The notes under the pieces are model-generated. The model was not told the origin of the DNA and ran no database searches. It worked only from the letters and a program-made list of their open reading frames with translations. Positions 12,100-24,274 of a DNA stretch of 64,000 bases are shown here, piece after piece. The DNA is taken from NCBI GenBank assembly GCA_905116865.2, contig CAJHNH020007667.1, positions 813,212-877,211 of the forward strand, written 5' to 3'. Each line of letters starts with the position of its first letter. Within the stretch, counting starts at the first letter, position 1. The stretch is from Candidula unifasciata (lineage: Eukaryota > Mollusca > Gastropoda > Stylommatophora > Geomitridae). The translations under genes were made by a program, and so were the position numbers.

Positions 12100-12378
12100 T
12101 CATTGAACAAAACAATCGCGTGTAAGTGTACTCTATGTGGCAATAACGTGAAGAGATCTGACTCAACGAAGTACCTGGCTATAGTTTTTGATAGATGCCT
12201 AATATATAAAAAACATGTAGACCAAATTATAAGCAATGCTAAAAAAGATTTACAATTAAGCAACAAAGGTTATGGCGCCAGCAAGCTACAGGCAACGGCT
12301 ACTTGTCGTGTTATATCAGAGGTTAGTTTCCCAGTCACTGAATATTCCCTGACCATTATAACAATCAGTAACTGACCA
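12100..12378 (+). pseudogene. Non-LTR reverse transcriptase fragment (thumb region)
   Basis: The open frame contains STKYLAIVFDRCLIYKKHVD and SNAKKDLQ, the TKYLG.V.D..L.Y..H motif of Jockey/I-like elements. It is short and truncated on both sides. It may be part of the family whose RNase H end is scattered elsewhere in the window. Confidence 0.55.
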
Positions 12379-12484
12379 ATAGCAGATTGTAAAGAAAAAA
12401 AAAAGAAACTAAAAATTAGAAACGATTCAACAAATATTATACACTAGGGGAACCTGCTGTAAATTCATGCCATAACTCTTGACT

Positions 12485-12880
12485 TTACCTACTATAGATA
12501 ACAGGAAATGGGAAGAATTTGGAAGCAACAGAGATGGGGTTTCTTAGACGAATGTTACGAATACCTTGGACGGCCAGAGTAACTAACAACGATTGCATGA
12601 AAGAAGCTAATAAAAGTAGATCTCTATATAAAACAAGAAGAAAGAGACAAACATTGTTCTTTGGCTACATTATGAGAAGAGAGACATTGGAGAACATCGT
12701 GACTACTGGAAAGATCGGCGGGTAAAAGGGGTAGAGAGATGATGCTGGATGTGCTAAAACGATGGCATGGAGGGGTTTCATCAAGAAAGCTGTTCCAGGC
12801 AACTAGCGATCGTGATCTGTGGAGACGCATGAGCACCTACGCCAGTTGACAGGGCACATGATGATGGTAATGAGATAACA
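12485..12880 (+). pseudogene. LINE C-terminal fragment with (ATG)n-type tail
   Basis: The frame reads FLRRMLRIPWTARVTNNDC, then TLFFGYIMRRETLENIVTTG, a frame break, then RDLWRRMST. This is the usual C-terminus of an RTE-like endonuclease-reverse transcriptase. The end GCACATGATGATGG resembles the ATGATG tail of the reverse copy at 14890-15240. Confidence 0.65.
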
Positions 12881-13089
12881 GGATCAAGCCACCCTGGGCC
12901 GCCGCTTTCGTTAATGTGAAGTTAAGTCCTCCCTCCCTCTCCCCCCCCCCCCCTCCCACCACCACCGATACGCACTTTATACGGAATAATTCAGACTCAA
13001 AAAGAATACTTACAAGAGGTAAATCTTGGATGGGTCATACTGATTTGATCTTTGAACTAGATTTATACCCAAGCCTGCTGCTCCAAACA

Positions 13090-13620
13090 TGAACATTACA
13101 GTCCATATTACACTGGTTAAAAGCTGCAGAGAGCAGAGTCCTGACATAGTAGACACATTATTCAGAATGCTGATGGATGCAATCACATCTGAACTTGATG
13201 CCGTAGGATGGATCGGTAATTCGGTGCAAGCAAAGTGCGGAGGTGTTCAGAGTCAGGTGACGAGGAAAATCATGAAGGAGATAAACGGTGCTTTGCAATG
13301 GAAAACTTGCTTTCTCACAATGCAAACTATGGCTGTAACAAGGGCATTAGCATGGATGGATACACAAGAGCTCATACCCTGGTGCCTATTTAGTGACTTA
13401 ATGGATATGCTTAAGAACGTCCAGGATAGTTTCGTCAGACAAGAATGGATCGGATCACTAAGCATTACTCGAGTGACTGACGTAACCTTCATCTTTATGC
13501 AGGTGTTCGAGTCAACGCAAACACTGTGGTTGCTATGACTAGTCCATTACTGTTGTCAATGTCAAGCGGAGCACTTACAACGGAGACGAGGACGCCAAAG
13601 GGGTGACTCCGTTTCCCTGT
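13090..13620 (+). pseudogene. Possible RNase H-type LINE remnant
   Basis: A 149-codon frame has LFSDLMDMLKNVQDSFVRQ followed in another frame by YAGVRVNANT, which fits the TDS...L.KV...F.R and PGHAGV.GNE blocks of LINE RNase H domains in degraded form. The first 200 bp are unrecognised. Confidence 0.35.
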
Positions 13621-14110
13621 CCATGCTGGCGGACATAGGGACACAACCTGGAACAGCAAGAAATTAACATTTCACCAAATTTAGGTGACATTTGATTAAC
13701 CAAAAGAGAGCAGGTCTCCTCAGTCGTTTTATGACAGTAGGACTTTCGGTGAGAAGATTTGAACACCTATGGATCTGTCCGGGGCGTTGTGATGACACTC
13801 ATTACTAATCATTATTCGTGTTTATTTCACTCAGTTGTCAGTCGTCATCACTGTAAGTAAATCGAGTTTGTCATGAGTTGAAGTAAACTCGTTCCCACGG
13901 CGAGCTACCATCCAAATCTGCAGGCGAAAGATTCATGGTTTAAAGTTTGAACAACGGATCAACATCATTGCACACAAGATCTGTTCTCTTCTAACTCAAG
14001 TCTGAGTGCAAAGGCTCAGAAGCACAGGCGAGGATCCTGAAACACTTTAAACAGATTTTTAACTTCAAATTTTGCCCGGGCGGCGCCGTTAGGCTACTCT
14101 TTTCGATTTC
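13620..14110. other. Unannotated DNA
   Basis: No repeat family, ORF or regulatory site was recognised. Confidence 0.4.
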
Positions 14111-14114
14111 CAGC

Positions 14115-14290
14115 TGCCAAAGGATTTTTTTTTTTTTACGTGAGCGCCATGCAAACGGGCGTCCGATCTCACTACCCAGAGACCAGGCGGAATTACTAGA
14201 AGTCCACTTGAAAAAATCTTAGTCTTCCTGGTGATTGAACCTCTAGCACTCGAGGCGGACACCTTGCCCCGAGACCACGCAGCCCCACCG
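14115..14290 (-). repeat. SINE family B copy, reverse orientation
   Basis: On the - strand it starts GGGGCTGCGTGGTCTCGGGG, carries GTCCGCCTCGAGTGCTAGAG, then AGTGGACTTCTAGTAATTCC and GATCGGACGCCCGT, matching the + copy at 10965-11115. Confidence 0.65.
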
Positions 14291-14494
14291 AGTATAATAG
14301 CAACACTTTTGATGCTGTCTAGTGTATTCTCCTTTCTCCACTTCCTGCCTTTTTCTCCAAGTCCCAATAAATACTGGTTAACTTGCTTATGATACGACTT
14401 GAAATGATTTAGTTGCGTGTCTTTGCTCTATCTGCGAATAGAGGGCAGAAGAAGAAAGGGACATTATAAATTCAGGTTTTTCTGCTAGACTACA

Positions 14495-14755
14495 ACAGCC
14501 TCCCTGGTGTAGCAGCTAGCCGCTCACATGCGGATCCGAAGACAGTGGATTCAATTCCGAACGAACCCAGACTTGTCTCCATAAACAAAAAAGCTTCTAA
14601 GTCTATCCATCCTCAAATGTGTACTAAAGTCATGGGAAGTAAAGGAGCCGGCGTGTTGTTGACAACATCACCCGCTGAGTGTAGAGTGATCAATAAAATA
14701 TAGGTCTACATGTCCAGAACGCGTGGATGTATAAAGGGTCCTATTCTCACTTAAA
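14495..14755 (+). repeat. SINE family C copy (tRNA-derived head, conserved tail)
   Basis: The head has TGGTGTAGCAGCTAGCCGCTC and a B-box-like segment GTGGATTCAATTCC. The tail has GGCGTGTTGTTGACAACATC, ACCCGC, AATATAGGTCTA and AAAGGGTCCT. Other members are at 23640, 36730, 41575, 44085, 48715 and 58510. Confidence 0.6.
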
Positions 14756-14889
14756 GATGTTCAAAAAGGTGCTTGTTTGTAATCACAACAAGACAAGATG
14801 TCGTTACTACTGTTTCTCTTACCACCTTTTAGGGCTATGTAGATTGGGGTGGTTGGAGGGGAGGGGTCATAAACCTGCGAATTTAGGAT

Positions 14890-15240
14890 CGAATATCATC
14901 ATCATCATCAGGTGCCTTGCCGACTGGTGTGGGCGATCATGCCTCTCCATAATCTGCGATCTCCTGCAGCATGTATCAGTTAGTGTGCCGACACACCTCC
15001 ATGCCATACAACAAGACTTCTCTTGTTGTCTTCATCTATCCCTCCTTCCACATATCTTTCCAGTGGTCACAACATGTTCTATTTTCCATCTTCTCATAAC
15101 ATGGCCGAAAAATGATGACTGTTTCCTTCTGATGTCTGTGATAAGTTGTCTTCGGGCTCCCGCCTCTTTCAAAACCTCTTGGTTGCTCTTTTTGGCTGTC
15201 CAAGGAATTCTAAGAATTCTTCTGTAAAACTGCCATGATC
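14890..15240 (-). pseudogene. LINE C-terminal fragment, (ATG)n tail
   Basis: The - strand encodes RIPWTAKKSNQEVLKEAGAR, then FFGHVMRRWKIEHVVTTGKI, followed by broken frames and a tail of ATGATG units at 14899-14912. This is a 5'-truncated RTE-like copy related to 12485-12880. Confidence 0.65.
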
Positions 15241-15244
15241 GAAT

Positions 15245-16552
15245 AGCTAGTGTCTATCACAGCAGTTTTCAAAAAAATAATTTCTAAGAAAAGGTGCTGG
15301 TACGGCTTTCCGCCAGAACAAAAGAATATCCGATAATAAAAATAATAATAATTCTAGTAATACTGATACATTTATTCATGTAAATACGAAACTAAATAAG
15401 AAATTGTAATACATCCCTTGTTTATGATTGGACAAATCCAGCCAATCCCATTCACAGATACGTTTTGTTTACAAAATGGTTGGCATCGTGTTACTAGCAT
15501 TTCAAAATAAACGCAGATATCATAATTTTCCAAAATTTGTTTAAATAATCAAATTGTTAATCTGTATTATCTCAGGTAGGATAAGTTTGTTCTTGAAATA
15601 AGCAGTTAATTACCTAATTATGTCTAACAGTATTTTCTCTCGATTGTAATTGCTTTCTATCCTACTTGCTGAGTGGGGACAGTGGACACTGGGGGGAAGG
15701 GCAAGTTTGAACAGGATTTTAATAATCTTATTATTGGGAACCGAATTGGTTTGATTTGATTCTTTGTTAAAATTGTCGTTACTTTACTAATTGTAGTTTT
15801 TTTTTATTTTTTTTTATAAAGCCAACATATAATATAACTATAAGGCTGATAGGGATATTAACTTCACAAATTTAGACCGCTAAATTAATTAAAGTTTCTG
15901 TTTAATTTTAAGTAGCGTAGCAAGTTTGAGTTAGTTTCTATTTAAGAACTAATTTTGAACTAATTATTGCAATTTATTTTATTTTTATTTATTTACCAAT
16001 TTTTGTGTACAGTAAAAGTTGATATAAGTGAAATGGCAATTAGGAGAAAATTAAAATGCTAACATGCTTATTTGTTAAACTTGTTTGCTTGTTGCGTTGA
16101 GTTGCACTGACAAATTAATGTTTAATAATATAATATGAATATGGATTATGCTGTGTGAAACTTTTTATTTGAACAATTTATCTATTAGTTAATTAGAGTT
16201 TAGAAGCTAATAATTTTCTTCAGACTCATTTGGTGTCATAGTAGAAGATGCCTGTGAGAGTAAATAAATATCTGAAGAGCCATAAGTGAGACGCTAAATA
16301 CACAGTGATCACAGCCGCAGTACCTGCACATTATAATATTAAATTATAATAGTAACAGATAATTAAATCATAATTACTTAACTAATGTGAAATTTTGAAA
16401 GTTGAGGAAAGACACTGGTTTTATGACTTTGTTTTAGTGGATCTGTTTTAGGCATACTTTTTTCAGTGTTACTAAATATACAGTTTACAGTCAGTACTGG
16501 CACTATTTTTAAAACTTTCCACGTTTGTTAGCTTTGATAGCTTTCTTTGAGA
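15245..16552. other. AT-rich upstream region of HYLS1
   Basis: About 1.3 kb of AT-rich DNA before the HYLS1 start codon. An in-frame TAG at 16538-16540 fixes the start as the first in-frame ATG. A non-coding first exon or promoter may lie here, but no clear TATA, initiator or splice pattern could be assigned. Confidence 0.4.
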
Positions 16553-16649
16553 ATGGACATAGACTTCACTGACGGCGAGATACGAGAAGAACTGGCACGT
16601 CTGGGCTACAAGGATGTTCCAGAAGATAAACTAGTGGAATTCAAAAAAG
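16553..16649 (+). CDS. HYLS1: HYLS1 coding exon 1
   Basis: It encodes residues 1-32 plus one base (MDIDFTDGEIREELARLGYK...). The donor is AAAAAG|GTGAGC. The start is the first ATG after the in-frame stop at 16538. Confidence 0.9.
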
Positions 16650-19600
16650 GTGAGCAACACTAGTAAGTTTGCAGGATATCTTCTTCTTCGCGTTCACCAG
16701 CTGTACACTCTGGCGGAAAGTTCTGGTTGCTCGTCCACTACTGAACTGCAGTCCTGCTCCAGAACCTGAGTGTTGCATGTGCATCAGTTTTACAGATCTC
16801 ATTCTCTTGAATACAGACTGTTGGTTCCTTGCCTCTCCGGCAGATGCACTCCGACTTCAAAGGAAGCTCCCCAATTAGTCGACTCTTACGACATGCTTTT
16901 GGGGAGGCAGTGGGTCTATTCTTGTTTTCCCCACAATGGGGCCCTGGTACCCACACGGGGGGTTTTCAGGATATGAAAGTGGACTAGGAGCTAGAGATTC
17001 ATTTTAACTGGATGTATGATTCTTTCATTGTGTGTCAGTTTCATATGATTCTAATAAGTTCAAACATTCAACTGTTTTATTTATTTCAATACTTTTTCTT
17101 GGTTGTAAAATGTGCTGCTACTGTTTTGAATGTTCAGGTCATATCAGTAAAACTCCATAAGTAAAAAAATGTACACATATTTGAAGAAAAAATCGTAATA
17201 AATTACTAAATTAGGAGTTAGACAAACTTGCTTACTGCCAGATTGTGTTGAACAGTGCTAAAATGAACGCAGTTTGGAAACACAAGTTATCGGTCATTTC
17301 ACAGACCAGAACTAATAAAATGTGATGAACAGTGCTCAAATGAATGCAGTTTGGAAACACAAGTTAACGGTCATTTCACAGACCAGAACTAGTGAAATTA
17401 TTCTAAGCCCTTGTATTTGGTATTAAAATTCCACTCAGATGCACCAACAAATATAAACTTTATCATCAGGACTTCCAGTCTGCTGTGCATTTACGGACGT
17501 GGCCCCTACAAATTAGTGTGATTCACAACAATTTGTCACAAAATCTCATAGTAGAATTGTATTTGCTTGTGTTTTATTTTCACTGATCGAAGTTCACATA
17601 CCTGTTCACAGATCTTATGAGGCTGATTCACTCTGAAAAAAGCAAAAACAACTCCCTGGACAGTAGCATCGAGAGGCCAAAGTCAGCAGCCAACACTTAT
17701 TCACCTGATGCTCCCAGAGAGGGTAAGTAACTCTGAATTGATTAACAGATGAAAAATACACAGTATATCAGATTTAATTATTTACTTACCTCCAGCGTAG
17801 ATTTTTCTGTAGTGTCAGTTGTAGACCATGGAAAAAAAAAAGACTGAGATCCTGAAAGAAGCCTTCTATGTAAAAGCCCTTAAGAACTCTTTCTTACATC
17901 AGTTTTTCCTCTGTCTTATTTTTTTGTCTCGCTGATACCTGATTGTCTTGCACTTCTAAGGTGGCTTGGTTGATGGATTTGCTCATCCTTTTGCAGGTTT
18001 CAGCTACACTATTTATCCATTTCTTTCTTGGTCTTCCCCTTGACTTTCTCACAGATTTTCTGCTGTAAATAAATGCTGATTGGGTTGACTGCATTCTCAC
18101 TAGATGGTCGTTCCATTTCATTCTTTGTCTGTCAGTATAATTCGGACACCATCTGTTACCAACTTTCTCTCTAATGCTGGTTAGTGACCTTACGGAGACA
18201 GTGCATTTCACAGGTAGTTATTATTTGTTCTAGTACATTGTGCTTGTTTGGCACTGATAGCATAAAGTAGGGATGAAGATGCTTTTAACCATTTGCTCTT
18301 TTTATGGATTGGAGACATTTAGGTGTCTAAGCAGGGAGGCTAACTGATCGGTGACCGAATTTGACTTCTTTCACACCAGTTGACAAAGATATACTGCATA
18401 GAACTGTAGTTCCGTTGGTACAGAGATTTCGATCACAGGTGTTATGGAAAGTTAAGACCATTGTAATATGTATAAGGAGATACTCCATACAAGCAAGTAA
18501 AGAATTTTACAGGATTAAAAGTGTTCTATGCCAGTTTTTCCCCCATTTCATGATCATCATCATCAAATGCTTTGCCAGCTGGCCTAGCCATTCATGCATC
18601 TCCACAGTTCTTGGTCTTTAGGGCTCTGTATCAGTTCCACTGATGATATTCCCCCATGCCACTGTTTTAAGCCATTCGATTTGGTGGAGCAAATTTAAGT
18701 GATCCATGATTCAGTTAAAATAAGAAACCTTAACTCTAGAATGCAATCCTTTTTTTTAACGATTCTGATATTTTGATTACTCCGTTTGACAGCTTAAAAT
18801 TATGGGGTCTGTGACAGACCTTTGAAAATAATTTAATTCAGCAGGTCTTGGTTAATTGGAAAAACCATTTTCTTCTTCTTGATCTTCGTCTGAGTGGTGT
18901 AAATGTTTTTTGCCTGTTTACAGCATAGCTGTGATATTTGCACTTTTCAGCTGATACATCTGACTTCATTCTGCATTTTTTTAAAATCCATGTAGTCTTC
19001 CTGGTTAGTTTTATGAAACATTTGTAGCCTTATATGTATGTGGACTTCAAAGGAAAATAAACTGGTTTATAAGCAGCATCATGACTCAGAAACTGAAGTA
19101 CTTTGGAAATAACAAGGATGGAGGGCAAGGTACTGGGAGAGAGAGGCTGGGGTTGTCCAGCACAAAGAGAAAAACACAATGTGATGAAAGCCAGTCCTCT
19201 TGCTATTAAATACCTTTTATTAGATCAAATGTTCACAAGTAAGAATAAGACTCATTTTAAAGACTTAAAATAGCTTATTTATTGACATGGACTCATATAA
19301 AATATTCTGTTTACTACAGCAGTATTTGCATTTTTTTCGATATATATTTCCATCTAAAAGCTGTTTTGACCTTGTTTAAATGGATAATACACAGTGATGT
19401 CTCTTCTTTCAGGCTCAGAATTTGTTGCTGGAAATTTTAGCAACCATGGAAATCAGTGGCTGAGAAATGTAAGTATATTTACTGTTATCTGCCAGAAATG
19501 TTGAATTACTTGCAGACACTCAGGTCACTTAAGTTCAGTTCTGCTTCTTTTATGCAAAAACCAGGTGTAGCTTAATTAGCTCTTAAGAACTATGTTTTTC

Positions 19601-22600
19601 TTCTTCTTCTACTTCAACATTCTGAGCCCTTGAGGTTCATTGCTGCAGATATCATCCATCTCCACTAATCTCTCTGGTTGGCCTTCTCTTTCCAGTTGGT
19701 AACACTGAGTGTTTGCAGGTCTTTCTGGACATTATCTCTCCATTGTCTTCTTGGTCTGCCTCGTGGTCTATGACCATTCATCTCCCTTGTGTATACAGTT
19801 TTTACCTCTCTGTTATATTACATTCTCTGAATATGCCCCAGCCTTTCAACCTGTTAGCTCTCATAATGCCAATGATCAATGGTGATTTAAAAACAGATTA
19901 TGACTTTCATTGTTGCTTCTCACTCTCCATTCCCCGCTGTTAACGTCTTTGATAGGTCAAAAGATTTGTCATTTGTAATGCACTGTTTCGAAAACCTATA
20001 ATGAGCTTTCATCTCTTCTAACTGTGCTCCAAGTTTCAGAGCCATATAAAACGACTGGTCTTTTCAATCTTTTATATATTTTGGTTTTGTGAGATAGAAA
20101 CTTTGATTTTAGCAAATGCTGAAGGGCATAGTATACTTTATATTCAAATTGTATTCTCGCATTAATTGCTGAAGATATATTGAATAGCAGAGTAGTCCCC
20201 AGTTAGCTGCTGACTTTTCTTATTTTTAGAAGTCTCATCAAGGATCCCAACATTTCTAATTGTCATACTGAATAACTTTTATAAGCATTTATAAATATCA
20301 GAATTACAGGGATGCTTGTATTCTAGAGTTGAGGTTTTCTTATAATTGATCTCATGGACCACTTAATTTTTTTTCTACCAGTTAGGAAAAATTGGCTTAG
20401 GATATTCTTTATCCTGTAAAATACTGGCAACAAAAAACAGCTATTAAAATTGACAGCCAACTTTCCAAAACATAAAACAAGGCAAGAGACAGTGAAGTGT
20501 GCTGTCACTCGATTTATTCAATTTGTACAGTGAAATAATGTGTTCACCGGCTGCAATCTCTGGCAGAAAGATCTGGTATTCCTACACTTCTGGTCTTCTT
20601 CCAGAACCTAAGTTTTGCATGCACATTCATTTTACAGATTTGGTTTAAATGTATGCAGACATTTGGTTCCTCAGCTCTCAGGCACTCCAGTTTTGAAAGG
20701 AGCACTATTGAGTTTACCTTTCTGACTTGCTTGTTAGAGAACAATGGGTCTGTTCTTTTCCCCCCACGATGGGGCCCCAGAACCCACATGAGGGAAAAAG
20801 CTCCTACATGATATGTTACCTACCCTGAAGTGTCTTTCTTCAGATAACATCAAGAGCTTCTCTAGTGGCATGTGTTGACAAAGTTTAGATCTAACCATCA
20901 CCATTTGTTTCTCTCTAATATTATTAGTGATGACTAATTATTTTCCCATATCAGCTGCCGGGTTGGAGGTAGTGTCTCCAGAAATTTATGTTCAGAGCAT
21001 GTGTTGCACATTCTGCTACATTAAGTCATTTCATGTCATGTCAGTTCTCTTTATGCCTAGTGGCACATGCAGCTTCAGAGAGGACTTTCCATGCTTTCCT
21101 GTCTTGTGCAATCTTCAGTGCAGTTTTCCATGTCAAAGATGCTGCACTCAGGTCACTTTCTATCATTCATCTCCATGTTTTGGGGGGGGGGGGGGGGGGG
21201 GGTTCTCTTTCCCTCTGGTGTCCATGTGAGAGCTGTTTTTGGCAGGTATATCAGGATTCATTCTCATAATGTGGCCAAGCTACATTAAGTGAGTCAGATT
21301 AAAGGATCCATTTTATGCTAGTGCCACTGTAGAGATATGATACTAGACTCGTATTTTATACATCAGTCAGCACCCGGCAGGTAATGGGATTACCATCACA
21401 CTGGGGGGAAAAAGTGATGATGAAAAGTTCAAGATTCCCCTATATCCTTCCTCAGCAGTATAAAGAAGACTGGCATTATCAGGGAGAAGAGTCTTTACAA
21501 ACCAAGAAAGAGTCTGGCAGCCACCATGCAGTATCCAGATCAAATGTTTCTGTTGTAGCAGATGAGAAAGATTGCAGATTTGATAGACACAGCCAGTGCA
21601 GTGACATCTGCTCAGACTCAGAAACTGATGGGGGCACAAAGTTCGTGAAGCGGAAAATATCCAGGTAAGTGGTAAGACATTATTTGTCTAGGAAGACATC
21701 TGTTTGAGAGATAAAACTGTTTTATAGGAGAAACAATTCGGGTAATAGGCCACAGCTGAATAGACTGGTAATCACAACGTCCAGTTTGAGAATGGAGGTA
21801 GAGGCAGTCACTGCTGCCTTCCACTGGTTCGGGAATAGGCTGTACACACATGCCATGATTGTTACTGACTCACAGAGCATGTTGAGAAAGGTGGAGAGAG
21901 GCATGCTCCGTGGCAAGCATCAGTTCAGAGATCCCGGGTAGTTAGCATCCTTTGGATATTTTCCCCAGGTCATGCTGGTCTGTTGGGAAATAAGCAGGCA
22001 GATAGACTTGTTGGCTCTGCACCACTTGGTGGTGAATTTATGTATGACAAACTGGATGTTATGAGGGCCCTTTGGGAACGATTGAACATTGTGGATGCAC
22101 AGATAGATCATTGCGGTCTGGGGAGAATGGTGGTGCGAGGAGTTACCAGGATATCTGGCAGACGCTCGACACTCTAGGGGAAAAAAACCGAGACAGATAT
22201 TCAGTCAGTTACTGGTGCCATTGGAATTAGAACTCTTCGCTTGCTGCTGAAGATGGGAACGGAGCGCTTATGTGAGTGTCCCACGTGCTATGATGTTGAT
22301 TCTTAATTCAAAATTGTGTGTGTGTAGAATGGGAATATGCAGCTGTGCAGCAGGATTTTTTTTGTAAAGACAGAAATCACCCACTGGGTAATAAGACAGA
22401 TTTGTATAGAGGAAAAAAAACACCTAGTTAATTTATATGACAGGCTTGTATTGTAAGAAAAATAGTTGAGTCTTCTTCTTCTTCGATCCTTCTGTCAGAA
22501 AATTTGTATAAAGAGAAGAATACACTGTTGAGTAATGAGACAGATTTATATTGAGAGAAACACACCCATTGAGTGATAAGGCAGATTTGTAAAGAAAGAT

Positions 22601-24207
22601 AAACACTCATGTAATGATAAGACAGATTTATATTGAGAACACAGAGTGGGGTGATGTCACAGATTTTTATAGAGAGAAAACATCTATTGGGGTGATAAGA
22701 CAGATTTGTGTACGAAGAAAAACACCCCATAGGGTGATAAGACAGATTTGTATAGAGAGAAAAACACCTAATAGGATGAAAAGACAGATTTTATAGAGAG
22801 AAAACATACAAATGAGTTATTGACTCTAATTTTTTTTTTTTTAAATTGGTATTCTGGATATAAGTCTTTCAGTGAGGTAACTTGCTGATTTTTTTTTATC
22901 TGTCTCTTGAATAGTATCTTCTATGTTGTTGTTGTTGTGTGTGTGAAAAATATTGCTTTATGAACAGAGATCATCTGTAAAAATGCACACACTGAAGCAT
23001 ATATTTTTTTGCTGGAGGTTGGACCATCATTGTACAAATCCCATGAATCACTGCAATGAGGTCAGGTCAGAATGTCCTTCTTAGGAATAATTTGGGTTAT
23101 TAAATGTAAATGTTTTTGATGGTTTAAACACCACCACAGACCTCTTTTGACCTACTGATCAAGTTTTATATTCTACTGTATAAACACTGTTCGATAAATT
23201 GTGCTGTTAGAAATGATTCTAGGACAAGCCTTGCAAGCGGTTAGAGGATTTATTTTTTTCAAACATTCAAACACGTATGCTCAAGAGAAGAAGAAGGAAA
23301 AGTCAAAATGATCTGACTCCTGTCTGCGATGATTTATAAGCAGTAAGACAAAAGAAAAAGATTTAAAGGTTGGAGGATTTACTTCATTGCACAGTGTTTT
23401 AATCCCAAATGGCTGGGTTGCTCTCTGTAGAGTGACTACCTTCTAAGAAGGTTAGGCAAATCAGGCAAAAAGTGATGGAAAAGTATACCCCTACCATTGT
23501 TTGTGCAGGCAGTCTCACTAACTGCTATGCCACCATATTTCCAAGAAGGGAACGAATTTTTAAAAAGTACAATATGCTGAGTGTAATAATCTGTTTGAGA
23601 CAAAAAGTCTTTTATTGTAAAGTAAATAATATATGGCATGGTAAAAGGCATAATCTTTGATAGACCCGTCGACACTGAGTAGAAGATATGGCCCACATCA
23701 TGCCTGCCACCTTTACTTTCCAGGAATACTTTCTGATACCTATATTACCTTATAGCCAAGCTTGTTGTATTTTCAAATCTGCATGGTGCAGATTCAGACC
23801 CAGGACCTTTAGGCCAGCAGGTGAGCTTTTAGCCACTAAAAAAGTTTTTGCTCATCTATTACCCTCTTTCTTCCCCCAGATCTCTCACTTCCTCTGTTTA
23901 TGTGGCACATAAGTCCTTTGCCATTTTGTTTTAACATAGTTATACCATTTTTTTCTTACGGTCCAGTGTGGAATAGGCAACCAGCCCATTAAAGCCTGTT
24001 TTTGTGTGGGCTTCTGTTCATGGTTTGCTAATGCAGTTTAGACATATGGACTGAAGTCTGTGTTGCTTAAGTAAGCTGCTGGGTTAACTGCTTGCTGCAA
24101 AGCTGAGCTGAGTATTTTGTGTGGCATGCCTATTATCTGTACCCACAGTGGCCAATGGCTAATTTGCATTCATTTGAGTTGTGGAGAGAGTCATATATAT
24201 AATATAT

Positions 24208-24274
<67 letters not shown>

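Noticed and set aside
14727..15227. 166-codon + strand open frame
   Set aside because: It is the antisense shadow of a LINE C-terminal fragment and the end of a SINE.
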